Below, piece by piece: positions 10,860 through 22,390 of a DNA stretch of 64,000 nt (positions are counted from its first letter, which is position 1; each line of letters opens with the position of its first letter). The position numbers were made by a program, and so were the translations under genes. A model generated the notes under the pieces. The model made no database searches, had not been told where the DNA came from, and saw only the letters and a list, made by a program, of their open reading frames with translations. This DNA comes from Halicephalobus mephisto (taxonomy: Eukaryota > Nematoda > Chromadorea > Rhabditida > Panagrolaimidae): positions 153,206 through 217,205 of the forward strand of contig SWDT01000079.1 of NCBI GenBank assembly GCA_009193035.1, read 5' to 3'.

Positions 10860-11960
10860 ATTTTCGGTCATAAAAAACGACAGGTTAATTTGAGCGTGAC
10901 GGAAAGAAGAATTACTAAAATCCGTTTAACATGTATTGGATTCTTGCGCTTTCAAAAGAATGGACTTCTCGAGACATCTCATATTGTCAAGGATTACCTC
11001 GGAATTAAGTAATCAGAATTTTAGAGAGATTACCCGCCTTCAAATATTGCGTCACAGCTGAAATTAAAAATTGTTAAAAATCTCAAACATGAAATTACAG
11101 AAAATTCTTTCTCCAGAAGAGTTCATTACGAAGATCACCGAATGAATTCAAAAAGTATCCCAAATGTTCGTATTTGTCGACGCAATCGAAGATGACAGTA
11201 GTGGAGAACGGCAGATTATTCATCAATGCAAGAGGCAAACGGACTTCTATGCTTCACTATTAATATGTCTGATTCACTTTTTGTGTTTAGCGTAATTATA
11301 TACGGTGGACTCGTGATAAGTGGGACTTGAAAGGATCGGAAAAACGCTTCACTTATGGCGATTTTTCAGTTACCGAATGTTCAAGTTAGGAAACGTCAAA
11401 AATCAAATGGCATTGATTGGAATGGCGATAACTTCATTGATCCAGAAAGATTACTAACAGTCTTAACAAAGATTTATCGATCGTGTTGTGTTTGTGTTTT
11501 ATAACTTGTTTATAATAATAGTTTAATTACCTAATTTTGATATTTAAGTTCGGGATAAAGTAACAGAGAAAACATTACGAATAGGCATTTCCGAAGTCCA
11601 TTTAATGGGGTTTTTCACTTACCGAGCTTCCACTCTTCGCGGGTTTACTGTAATGCTTCAGTAATCGTAATGTGTTATGTTTTGTATCTTGCTTTGTCGC
11701 GGTTGTTATAATTACCACTTTCTTTGGTTTAATTACCCAAGTTTGAGGCAATAAAGAGACCGATACTAATCAGCAGTAAGGATTACTACATTTAATGTTT
11801 GTTTTTATTATACAATTTAGTTTTTCGACAGTTGGTGACTCAGTGTTTTTCGCGATTTTGAAATCTGATATTCTTGTGTATTGATGAACTTTGATTAGTT
11901 TTTAAGAACATTACACTTTTCAGATTATACAAAATCGTAATTATTTTTTTATTGACATCT
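10860..11960. other. Unique intergenic stretch with a possible pogo-like element remnant (about 11296-11650)
   Basis: This stretch is not tandemly repeated. At 11296, tatacggtggactcgtgataagtgggact resembles the terminal inverted repeat of pogo/Tigger elements (an opinion from memory of the family, not a search). A weak reverse-complement match, cacttaccgagcttccactc followed by gtttactgta, lies near 11615-11650. Two similar 170 bp blocks (about 11480 and 11660, both with gtttaattacc) follow. No transposase frame is present. Confidence 0.35.
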
Positions 11961-12241
11961 TCTGTGACATGAAATCAACTCTCACTGCAAAGTTCGCTGC
12001 CAATCATGACGAATTCGCTTATTTTAAAATATATTTAGTTTTTTAATAATATATCAATAATCGACTGAAATTTGGAAGAAGCTGATCGTAATTGAGGTTG
12101 TTTTCCTGCTTTATACCTTTACTAAAAACATGTTTGCTGTAAATCTAGTACAGGATACTTTGTTGATCGAATAGTAGAAGAAAATAGATCACATAAAAAC
12201 TCTTGATTATAAGTATCATAAAAATTGCATCAATTCCTACT

Positions 12242-12647
12242 ACATAAAAAATCACAACTTTCGACCTCGTAACAATTGTGAAATGTAACAAAAATGTAAT
12301 ACAATCGTCACATTTTTGATGAATATTTAGTATTTATGACGAAGACTGCAAATAATAATGACTATTTACATTTGTTACTGGATCAAAAGTTATACATTTT
12401 TGTGTTGATATTGGTGGATTATATAGATACATGGGTACATTAAAAAGATTGATTATCAGATACGTTAGATCCAATGTATACTTCCATCAAGTTCACACAG
12501 AAATGTAACTTTTGATTCTTTAACAATTACGAAATATAACACAATCGTCACATTTTTATGAATATTCGACTTTTGTAACGAAAATTACAATGCAATGATA
12601 ATGATTTTTATTTGTTACTAGATCAAAAGTTACGTTGTTTTGTGTGT
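12242..12647. repeat. Two hairpin-element copies with spacer (12242-12405, 12494-12647)
   Basis: Same two-hairpin-plus-spacer block as 5038-5433, in the same orientation. The spacer again reads ggtggattatatagatac ... acttccatc. It ends tttttgtgt at the first copy and ttgttttgtgtgt at the second. 11960-12240 to the left is AT-rich and unremarkable. Confidence 0.85.
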
Positions 12648-12894
12648 ACGAAGCTCTCGACTATCATGACAAGTTCGCTCGATCTCAAGCGCAAGTGGAA
12701 TCCTTCGCTATAAATTATCTAAGAAAATAACAACGAAGAATGTGGAATTTTTGACTGAAATAATTATATTGTATATCATCATGGAATGTTTGCTGTAAGG
12801 TGACTTTATTATGAAAGAAAATCATTGTCCATGAAGCCCTAGAGGACATAGTAAACCACATCAAAGTCCGAAATGAGAAATATTATGAAACAGT

Positions 12895-13650
12895 CCTTGT
12901 GGATAGTAATGGATTTGTTTGATCTCAAGTATGAATCATAATGGATTTGTTTGATCTCAAACATGAATCATAATAGATTTGTTTGATCTCAAACATGAAT
13001 CATAATAGATTTGTTTGATCTCAAGTACAAGTGGAATTTTGCATTCAAAGTAATCTAATTAGAAAACAAAATTAAATTTGAACTTTATTTTATATATTTT
13101 TTCTGTTTTGTTTACTGTAAAGTAAATTCGTTGTGGAAAATCACTCTTGTTGACTGAGTCCTAGAGGAAATCTTAGGCTACATCAAAATCCAAAAATAAG
13201 AAATGTCATGAAACAAAGTCCCTGAAGATCATGAGTAACTCGTTTATTCCCAAGCACAGGTGGAATTTTACATTAAAAATAATCTTATATTATAAAAAAA
13301 GCGGAAATGAACGTTATTACGAAATTGTCTCGAAGCGAATACCAGGGATCTTCTGAGGACTACAGTAACCTGTGCGTTGATTTTATTCTAGTTATTTAGC
13401 AAGTGTTATCATACAATCAAAAAAATATCTAAGGTGGGCTCTATTACTCGTTTTAAAAAGTACAAACTTCACAATCTTATATCATTATAAAAAAGCGGAA
13501 ATGAACGTTATTACGAAATTGTTTCGATGCAAATACCAGGGATCTTCTGAGAACTACAGTAACCTGTGCGTTGATTTTATTCTAGTTATTTAACAAGTGT
13601 TATCATACAATCAAAAAAATATTCAAGGTGGGCTTTATTACTTGTCTTTA
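12895..13650. repeat. Two tandem arrays: 34 bp (12895-13030) and 186 bp (13281-13650)
   Basis: The first array has four copies of aatggatttgtttgatctcaa plus catgaatcat. The second is a direct duplication of about 186 bp containing agcggaaatgaacgttattacgaaattgt, a copy of accagggatcttctgag, ctacagtaacctgtgcgttgatttt and aaggtgggct. 13030-13280 and 13650-14070 hold diverged copies of the same words (e.g. gtggaattttgcatt, aagatcat) and nothing else I recognise. Confidence 0.7.
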
Positions 13651-14073
13651 AAAAAGCGAAATCGAATTAAAATTTTCATAATTTTATATTTATTTTATTG
13701 TTTTTATAAATTTCTTTATTATAATGTAAATTCGTTGAAAATTTTCTTTGTTGAGTCTTAGAAAACATCGTAAACTAAACTAAATTCCAAAAATAAAAAA
13801 CACTACGAGTCAAAGTTTAAAGACCATAAAGAATTTGTTTATTTTTAAGCAAAAGTGAAATTTTACGTCAGAAATATTTTTAAAAAATTTTAATTTTTTG
13901 TTATTTTTCTTATAGGTTCATTTTTCGTAAAATGCATCTATTATTAAAGATTATCGATATCCATGAAGTCATAGAAGAAATTGTAAATCATAAAAATTTA
14001 TAACAAAGTTTCTTATTCAGATAATCTCCCTGAATTTCATTTGATAAAAAAAAACATTATCCATATGACCATA

Positions 14074-14735
14074 TACATAAAAAATTGTAACTTTTGGTCA
14101 AATAACAAATACTAATCGTCACTATTATTTTTTATTTTTCGTCACAAAAGCCAAATTTCATTAAAAATGTGACGATTATATTACATTTCATAATTGTTAC
14201 AAAATCGAAAGTTACGCTTTTTTGTGTAAATCGATTGTAATCATGTTTATCTTTTGTAACGTGTTTTTTAAAATTTCCATGGTCCAACTACTCAAATTTG
14301 AGATAAACACAAATTCCGAAATACTGTAGATAGTACACAAAAAGTATAACTTTTGATCCAGTAACAAATGTAAATCGTCACTATTATTTTTTATTTTCCG
14401 TCATAAATACTAAATATTCATCAAAAATGTGACGATTGTGTCACATTTCGTAATTGTTATTGGATCGAAAGTTACGCTTTTTTGTATATATCGATTGTAA
14501 TCACGTTCGTCTTTTTTTATAATTTCCATGGTCCAACTACTTAAGTTTGAGATAAACACAAATCCCGAAATACTGTAGATAGTACACAAAAAGTATAACT
14601 TTTGATCCAGTAACAAATACTAATCGTCACTATTATTTTTTATTTTTCGTCACAAAAGTCAAATATTTATAAAAAATGTGACGATTGTGTCATATTTCGC
14701 AATTGTTATTGGATCGAAAGTTACGCTTTTTGTGT
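14074..14735. repeat. Three hairpin-element copies (14074-14227, 14335-14487, 14584-14735)
   Basis: Same family as 3347-3987. Here the spacers between copies are the tcgattgtaatca ... aaatttccatggtcc ... atactgtagatagt block that also separates the copies at 3738 and 3835. The 3' copies are nearly identical to those in the G-alpha intron, indicating recent duplication. Confidence 0.85.
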
Positions 14736-14739
14736 AGCT

Positions 14740-15060
14740 TCCATTTTGAGATTGTTCGTGTTTTTAGAAATGTCTTAAAATGGAACTCAATTACTCCCTC
14801 GGGACTTCTCCCGGCTTGGACAGATATTTTCTCGATCGATAGTGGATTTGATGGACTGCCGAAGGTAATGAATGACTTTTATTTTCTTCCCTGGGGATTG
14901 ATCACGCTATTTTGGCGAAATGGAATGTGATTGTCGAAAGCAGGTAAGCGATCCGACTTGCTAAAGCAAAGCCACTTGTTTCCTGGGGAAAGCGAGCCGA
15001 CTCTCGAGAACTAGATGGATGGGATTTAGCTCAAGAGCTTGTTGCGCTGGTTTCCAAGAT
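14740..15060 (+). other. GC-richer unique island, possible leader exon
   Basis: A single-copy stretch stands out from the AT-rich surroundings. It starts after a gtgtttttag acceptor-like site at 14757-14766 and contains a good donor, gaaagcag|gtaagc, at about 14943. No frame codes for a protein I recognise; the longest plus frame (14685-14930) has no family features. An untranslated leader exon of the receptor gene at 25.4 kb is possible but is inference only. Confidence 0.3.
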
Positions 15061-15399
15061 ATAACACTGATTTTTAGCGTCATTTTAAATTTTTGTTTTT
15101 ATCTTAAATTGATTCTTGATTGATGGATTTTAGAGAAAACAATTTTCGACAGTTTTAATTTTTTACTTATCCCACCTCATTAATCATTATCCGAATTTGT
15201 TTGGCTTTCAAAAACAGAACAAGTCGTCCAATTCACGTCAAAATTTTCTTTCATTCAGTCAATTTGGACATTTTTAATGTTTTTGAACTTTTAATTCTTT
15301 CGTCACTTTTGGCATTTTTGGCATTTTTTGGAAGTTGGTTATATTGCCCAAGTGATCCGGACGTCAGTGTTTCTAATGTCAGTTGTTTTAGTAATTATA

Positions 15400-15800
15400 A
15401 TTCTGTAGAAATTTTGGAATTTTTAAAATTTAATGATAATTCTTGGAATTTTTAGAATTTTATGGAAATTTATTAAATTTTATAGTATCTTCTAGAATTC
15501 TACAAACAATTCTGAAGTATTCTAAAATGTTTGTAGAAGATTCTCAAGTCTTCCAGATTCTAGTGGCAAATCTTAAAATTTTTAGAATTTTATAGTATCT
15601 TCTAGAATTCTGAAGGATTCTAAAATGTTGTAGAAGATTATCAAATCTTCCAGAATCTAGTGATAAATCTTAAAATTTATTAAATTTTATAGTATCTTCT
15701 AGAATTCTAGAATTCTGAAGGATTCTAAAATGTTGTAGAAGATTCTCAAGTCTTCCAGAATCTAGTGATAAATTTTAAAATTTATTAAATTTTATTAAAA
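15400..15800. repeat. About 115 bp tandem array of TTCTAGAATTCTGAAGGATTC blocks
   Basis: Three copies containing tagtatcttctagaattctg, aaaatgttgtagaagatt, ctcaagtcttccagaatctag and aaatcttaaaatttattaaa. The array degrades into similar ttctagaa/gaattc words to 16010. The stretch 15060-15400 is AT-rich and unremarkable. Confidence 0.7.
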
Positions 15801-16119
15801 TTTTGGGAGCTTTCTAATTTCTAACAAAAAAGTTCTTGAACTTTTCAGAATCCTCTGAAATCTAAGAATCCGATAAAATATTCTGAAACTTTTTAGAATT
15901 TCGAAGGTTTTTAAAACTTCCAGAATTCAAGAAAAATTTTTAAAATCAAATCCAAAATTTTTGAAATTTTTCATTTTTAAATTAATCTAAAATTTTTGGA
16001 ATTTTTTATTTTTTAAAATTCAAAAATTTGGTTTTTGGCGAAATGTCCCAAATTGCATATACCGTATTTTTTTAGGAATAACTAAGTACGTAATTACTCA
16101 TTGTTTACAAAAATAACGG

Positions 16120-16700
16120 ACTTGTGACTTTTGTGCTTTTTCTAAGAGCTCTCGAGTTGGATTTCGGAATTCTGAACGGGACTCAAGGGACGAAGTTTGT
16201 TGAGTTTTCGATCTGTCAGAACCAAGGCATTATGCAAACGACCCATTTAATCCTTCTTTTGCCCCCGTCAGACGAAATTTGGCCTTTGGTCCAGATTGCC
16301 AAAATTCGTGATTTATTGCCTGAGGGCATGCGCAACGACTTCCTTTGGACTTTTTGTGACGAATTTTTTTAAGTAAATTTTCCAATTTTTTGTCGTATCC
16401 AATTTCGAAAAAAAAATTTCTTTGACGAACTTTGAATGTTTGGATTTCCTTAGTTTTCAGATTGGATTTGTTTGTTTTTGTATTTGTCAATGAGATTGTT
16501 TCAATTTGCTAATCCAGAGAGGGTCAGAAAAACTCGGATCTTGGTTTATTCTCAGTTGAGAAAGTCGGGGATTTCCGAAGAGAACTCCATCCAAAATTTG
16601 ACTTTTAAATTCCCCGCCATAATCTCTGTTATGAAAGATTTCCACTTTAGGACATATTTTATAAACTTTCCCTTCGAGACCCAATTTTCCATTCAGAATT
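16120..16700. other. GC-richer unique island, no recognised gene
   Basis: Single-copy, moderately GC-rich sequence with overlapping open frames on both strands (plus 16124-16372, minus 16230-16490, plus 16472-16741). Neither strand shows a signal peptide, a domain or convincing splice sites. From 16700 to 17050 it passes into a repeat of cttaattttctgtaaaaactttc and ggacatatcctac. It could be regulatory DNA or an old gene remnant. Confidence 0.35.
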
Positions 16701-17389
16701 TAATTTTCTGCAAAAAAATCTTTAAGATATTATATTTTTAAAACTTTCTTTTTAGGACTTAATTTTCTGTAAAAACTTTCTGTTTAGGACATATCCTACT
16801 TTGCAAAACTTTCCCTTCAAGATCAAATTTTCCATTTAAGACTTAATTTTCTGTAAAAAATTTCTCTTCAAGACCCGATTTTCCACTCAAGACTTAATTT
16901 TTCCTAAAAACTTTCTGTTTAGGACATATCCTACTTTATAAAATTTTCCCTTCAAGACCAAATTTTCTATAAATATTTTTACTTTAAGATTTTAAAGAAA
17001 AACTTTCGCTTCAAAACCTAATTTTTTATAAAAAATTTTTAAGATTTTTAAAGTTTTTATAATTTATTTATTTTTTAAACTTTCATTTTCGGATTTATTT
17101 ATTTTTAAATATTTTCCCTCCAAGACTACCTGCCATTTTTTTATCAAAGAACGGCACTTTCCAATTTTTATTAATGGTTTGCAAAACTTGCCCAGAGGCA
17201 ATTATCCGCCCTCAAAAAGACAAATCTGCTCCTTTGAACAAAAATTTAAAAAATAAAAATAAAGCATTTTAATTAAAAGAGGGTCTTGAAATCTTCTTGT
17301 TAATCGTTAAAGTTGGGCCTTTTGTTTCGATGAAAAAAAAGATAAGTATTCTTGTTTCATTTTTTAAATTGTAAAAAGGGCTGTATGAG

Positions 17390-18180
17390 AGATGCTCTTT
17401 AGTGATATTTCTTCCCTAATAATATTTGCTCCCCAATAAGGTTTTTTTTCTAGTGATATTTGTTCCTTAGTAATAATTGCTCCTTAGTGATATTAGCTCC
17501 CCTATAATGTTTCTTCTTAGTGATATTAGCTCCCCTATAATGTTTCCTCCTTAGTGACATTGGCTCCCCTATAGTGTTTCCTCAGTGATATTTGTTCCCT
17601 AGTGATATTTGCTCCCCTATAATGTTTCTTCCCTAATGGTATTTGTTCCCTAGTAATATTTGCTCCTTAGTGATATTAGCTCTCCTATAGTGTTTCCTCC
17701 TTAGTGATATTTATTCCCTAGTAATATTTGCTCCCCTATAATGTTTCTTCCCTAATGGTATTTGTTCCCCAATGTCTCTTCCCTAGTGATATTAGCCCCC
17801 CTATAATGTTTCTTCTTAGTGATATTTGTTCTCCAATATTTCTTTCTAGCAATCTTTGTTCCCCAATGCCTCTTCCTAGTAATATTAGCCCCCCTATAAT
17901 GTTTCTTCTTAGTGACATTGGCTCTTCTATAATAATTGCTCCTCAGTGATATTTGTTCCCTAGTGATATTAACTCCCCTATAATGTTTCTTCCCTAGCAA
18001 TCTTCGTTCCCCGATGTCTCTTCCCTAGTGACATTAGCTCCCCTATAGTATTTCCTTCTTAGTGATATCCTTACTCAATGTTTTCTCCCTAGTGATATTT
18101 CCTCCTTCATGATAGATACTTTTCAGTGATATTTCCTCCTCCACAACAGTTCTTCCCAAAAATATCTCCTCCTTAACAAT
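17390..18180. repeat. Pyrimidine-rich minisatellite (AGTGATATTxGCTCCCCTATAATG)
   Basis: About 25 copies of two interleaved short units, tccctagtgatatttg(t/c)tccc and cccctataatgtttcttc, total period about 40 bp. The strand bias is strong (C/T on plus). Open frames of 60-82 codons on both strands are artefacts of the array. Confidence 0.9.
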
Positions 18181-18399
18181 GATTTCTCACCTTTGATTTG
18201 AACTAATTTCGAAGTTTTTTAAATCACTTTTTTTATTTAACTAAAATACTAAGTTAATTTAACTACAAAAAAATTAATATAAAAACGAAAAAAATGAGAT
18301 AAATATTGCGAAACAAAGGGAGTAAATACCACTGGGGAACAACCGTCATGTAGTTTTAAAACTTGTCGAAATGTGTCCGTTTATGTGAAAGATATGCCG

Positions 18400-18800
18400 A
18401 GTTTGCCGTTCTGGACAAGGACAAAATCGGTCATGTTATTTGTCTTTTTGCATTTTTTTAGTTTTTTTTTAAAAACTGACGAAATACGACCATAAGGATC
18501 TTTTAAAATTTTTTTGAAACATTTTTAAGAAAAGTTATTTAAATTTTTAGTTTTATTTGTTAAATTTAAATTTTTTATTCATGAATTTTAAAAAATTTTT
18601 GTCACGAAATTGATGACCAGGATTACCCCCGACTTTTGTTTTGGAAAAAATTTTCTTAATTCGCGTGTTTTTGGGTCAGAATTGACTTTTTTCATTTTGG
18701 CACTGGAAAAATTGGAATTGACTCGAGTTTTCCGGAAGTAATGTGAATTGATTTAAAATAAAAATAATTTAAATTAGAACATTATTTATTAAAACGAATA
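18400..18800. other. AT-rich spacer, nothing recognised
   Basis: Mixed AT-rich DNA between two arrays. It contains isolated GC-richer words (tgccgttctggacaagga at about 18400; gattaccccc at about 18620) but no repeat, hairpin or open frame worth naming. Confidence 0.5.
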
Positions 18801-18809
18801 TAGTGAAAA

Positions 18810-19175
18810 AATTAAATGTTGCGTGCAACATGCGGATAACTTGGATTAATTTTTGTTTTTCGCACATTGCCGGCATTTTTTATAATTTTCAAAACAAATA
18901 ATTAATAACTTATGTTGCACGCAACATGGAGGCAGCCTGCATTTGTTTTTGTTTTTCGCACGTTGCTTGCATGTTTCATAATTTTCAAAACAAATAATTA
19001 ATAACTTATGTTGCACGCAGTCTGCATTTGTTTTTGTTTTCCGCACGTTGCCGGCATGTTTTATAATTTTCAAAATAAATACCTAATGACTTATGTTGCA
19101 CGCAACATGGCGACGACTCAAGTGTCGTTTTTTGTTTTTGTGCATCTTGCGGGCATTTTGCATATTTTGCTTGCT
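18810..19175. repeat. 118 bp tandem array with TTGCACGCAACATG palindrome
   Basis: Three copies of tatgttgcacgcaacatg(g), tttgtttttgtttttcgcac(a/g)ttgc and cataattttcaaaacaaataatta, plus a degenerate fourth to 19175. The atgttgcacgcaacat core is an imperfect palindrome related to the ttgcgcgcaa cores at 5.7 and 21.3 kb. Confidence 0.8.
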
Positions 19176-19519
19176 GAATCCAGAAAACCCGTTTAATGCG
19201 GCGCTTTTTTTATAAAAAAAAATGACGATCCATTTTTTGTTTCTAATTTTTTTTTGGCAGAAATAAGAAGGGAGTTTTTATCCAAAAAGAGCTTTGAAAA
19301 GAACTAATTTTGGTCTTTCAGTTTACTTTTGAAAAGAGATTCATTGTTCGGCAAAGAGACTGATTTTGAAAATTGGAAAAAAGAGGGAGTCTAATCTAAA
19401 AAGACCGAGATCGTATTTCGTCAAGTCACATTTGCGCGAATCTGGCAAGACTGGCTCTGGGGAAGACTCGAATGCCTCTAGAAAACACCAAACTTTGAAA
19501 CCTCTGGATTTTTGAACTT

Positions 19520-20330
19520 TTTTAATTTTAAAATATTTTCAAAATGAATATTTTTTATTTTATTTTTAATGAAATTTCGAAATTTTAGGATCCAGTGGAA
19601 GATTCTGGAATCTTAAATTTTTAAAAATTTTTAAAATTTGTGTTTTAAAAATGTTCATTTTTAATTTTTACAATAGTGCAATTTTCGAAGTTTTTAAATA
19701 TCTTTAAAAATTAGTGTCGGAATAATTTTTGAAATTATAACTTTTTTAATTTCTAAAACGTCCTAAAATTTATATTAAGATAATTTTTTAAATATGTTTA
19801 TTGTATAATTTTTAGTTTTTAAATATTTTTAAAATTCGTGTTGAGACAACTTTAAAGAAATCTTTAACTTTTTTAATATTGTAATTCTGAAGTTATAAAC
19901 TTTTTAAATTTTAGAAATTTTCAACTTTTTTAATAATATAATTCTGAAGTCATATTTGAGGTTTTAAATTTTAGGAATTTTTTAAAATTAGTGTCGAGAC
20001 AACTTTATAGAAATTTTCAACTTTTTTAATATTATAATTCTGAAGTTATAAAGTTTTTAAATTTTACGGATTTTCAATCTTTTTTAATAATATAATTTTG
20101 AAGTTATATTTGAGCTTTTATATTGTTAAAAAAAATTGAAAATGCCTAAAATTTAATTATGAAATCATAAAGTGTTTAAATTTTAGAAATTTCCAACCTT
20201 TTTTAATAATATAATTCCGAAGTTATAAAGTTTTTAAATTTTAGAGATTTTCAACCTTTTTTAATATTATAATTCTGAAGTTATATTTGAGGTTTTAAAT
20301 TTTAGGAATTTTTTAAAATTCGTGTTGAAG
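19520..20330. repeat. About 100 bp degenerate array
   Basis: Copies of aatataattctgaagttata, aagtttttaaattttag, aattttcaacttttttt and gtgttgagacaac. Divergence is high. It resembles the intronic repeats elsewhere in the window. 19200-19500 contains a GC-richer single-copy patch (about 19400-19490, cgcgaatctggcaagactggc) without a recognisable frame. Confidence 0.6.
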
Positions 20331-20424
20331 GGATTTCATCACAACGCCCCTTTTTTGATATTTATAATATTATGTTATTGCGTGTTTAATTAGCTGTCGC
20401 TATGTTCATTTTTGGAATTTCAGG

Positions 20425-20507
20425 AAAAACGGGCAAAGCTTTATTTTCAATGAAATACATTTGATTGAAATTTCCTTTGATCCTAAAACGAAAATGAGAG
20501 AGGTAAC
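20425..20507 (+). other. Possible untranslated leader exon of the downstream receptor gene
   Basis: A stretch bounded by a consensus acceptor (ggaatttcag, exon from about 20425) and a donor (gagag|gtaact at about 20503) interrupts otherwise repetitive DNA. It contains short ATGs closed by stops. It lies 4.9 kb upstream of the receptor's first coding exon, which itself begins at a splice acceptor. Joining them is inference; transcript data would decide. Confidence 0.3.
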
Positions 20508-20749
20508 TTTGAAGTTGGCCGAAGAGTGGAGCTTCTAACTTGGGTTGCTTGTGTGCTTTTTTCAATTTTTGTTAATTATCAACTTTTTGGAAGAAATTTT
20601 CTAATTTGTCGTTGTCACTTTTGATTTTGAAAGTCTCCAGAATAACGTGTAGGATTCTGTCTAGAGAAGCCAGTCAATGCAAATTTCACAGTTACTTTTA
20701 TTTTTACTTTTAACTTTTGTCACTTACAACAATTATCCAAGAGTTCCCA

Positions 20750-21095
20750 ATAGTTGTTTTCGTTGCGGGACCATAACTAGTCAAATTTTGGCGTTGTGAG
20801 ATGATTGAAAATAATCTCACAGCGAAAATATTTGAAATAAATTTTTTTCGTTGAAGGACCATAACTAGTCAAATTTTGGCGTTGTGAGATGATTGAAAAT
20901 AATCTCACAGCGAAAATATTTGAAATAAATTTTTTTCGTTGCGGGACCATAACTAGTCAAATTTTGGCTTTGTAAGATGATTGAAAATAATCTCAGAACG
21001 AAAATATTTAGAGTATATTGTTTTCGTTACGGGACCATAACTAGTCAAATTTTGGCGTTCTGAGATGATTGAAAATAATCTCATAGCGAAAATTA
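20750..21095. repeat. 88 bp tandem array containing a stem-loop
   Basis: Four copies of cgttgcgggaccataactag, tcaaattttggcgttgtgag, atgattgaaaataatctcacagcgaaaatat. Within each, tgagatgattgaaaataatctca is a near-perfect palindrome, and cgttgtgag pairs with ctcacagcg, so every unit can form a stem of about 15 bp. Confidence 0.85.
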
Positions 21096-21319
21096 CAGTA
21101 TATTTCGAAATTAATTTTTGTTTTTTGGATTACGGTTGTTAATTTATCTAAATCCAAAATCTGATTTTTCATCACGAGTGAATCACGTCATTTTTAAGAA
21201 GGTTTCTGGATTACTGTATTTAAATAAAATTGCAGAAAATCAAATAAGCATTTAAAATTTTCCAAGAAGTACTGAGTGTTTTTAAAATCTTAGATATCTG
21301 TGCCAAAATCTATAAAACA

Positions 21320-21775
21320 TTCGATATAAAAATAAAAATAAAACCTGCAGGTTGCGCGCAATATACTGGCAGATAAGTCGATATAAAAATGAAAACTAAA
21401 CCTGCAGGTTGCGCGCGACATTCTGGCAGATAGATCTAAGCCAAAATAAAATTTGCACATTGCGCGCAATATACTGGCAGATAAGTCAACATAAAAATGA
21501 AAACTAAACCTGCAGGTTGCGCGCAATATTCTGGCAGATAGATCTAAACCAAAATAAAATTTGCATATTGCGCGCAATATTCTAACATATAAGTCAACAT
21601 AAAAATAAAAACTAAACCTGCAAGTTGCGCGCAATATTCTGGCAGATAGATTTAAACCAAAATAAAACTTGCATATTGCGTGCAATATTCTAACATAATT
21701 CAACATCAAGATCGAAATAAAATTTGCATATTGCGCGCAACAATCTGATAATTCAATTGATATTTATTTATATAG
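21320..21775. repeat. GCGCGC satellite, orientation B (inverted relative to 5.7 kb)
   Basis: Tandem units of gcaggttgcgcgcaatat, tctggcagataagtc (or agatctaa), aacataaaaatgaaaactaaacc, i.e. the reverse complement of the 5.7 kb satellite. About ten GCGCGC cores are present. The minus-strand open frame of 139 codons (21290-21709) is again just the repeat. 21780-22130 is AT-rich single-copy DNA. Confidence 0.9.
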
Positions 21776-22129
21776 ATTTATAAAAAATTCGAAATCAAAG
21801 TTAAATCTGCAGTTTGCTTGCAATATTCGAACAAGCTAATCACTTCACTGTTAGGTGAGAATTTAGTTTAAATTTGACTTTTATGTTAGTAATTTCGTAG
21901 ACTCCAATATTAAATGTGAAATTTCGTTTTTTGATCCTAACTGAAAAATTCTAAAAATCCGAGGTGAGACAATTTTTCCGACTTTTACGACAACCATTTG
22001 TGGGTTTACAATACTAATTTAAAAACAAATGTTAATGCAAAATTTTATAGTTTCTGGTCTCAAATGGAAAGTTTTAGAAAATTCATGCCAAAAACCGTCT
22101 TTGAGAATTTCAGTTTTTAAATAGTATTA

Positions 22130-22390
22130 ATTTTAAAAATAAAAATTGTTTAAAAACAAAGCTTTTTAATTTTTTGGTCCTGAGTGGAAAATTTTGATTT
22201 TTTAATTTTTTAAATAACATTAATTTTAAAAATAAAAATTGTTTAAAAACAAAACTTTTTTAATTTTTTATGTAACATTATTTTTAAAAATAAAAATTGT
22301 TTAAAAACAAAACTTTTTTAATTTTTTAAATAACATTAATTTTAAAAATAAAAGTTGTTTAAAAATAAAACTTTTTTAATTTTTCTGGTC
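22130..22390. repeat. About 65 bp AT-rich tandem array
   Basis: Four copies of aataacattaattttaaaaa followed by taaaaattgtttaaaaacaaaact. The next 1.6 kb (22400-24040) is AT-rich DNA with recurrent 'ggtcctgactggaaaa' words and no gene. Confidence 0.7.

Noticed and set aside
16124..16741. Overlapping open frames on both strands
   Set aside because: No domain, signal peptide or splice structure; kept only as a unique GC-rich island.
17728..18000. Overlapping 60-82 codon frames on both strands
   Set aside because: Products of the short minisatellite whose unit lacks stops.
21290..21709. 139-codon minus-strand open frame
   Set aside because: Same satellite in inverted orientation; the peptide is only the repeat unit translated.
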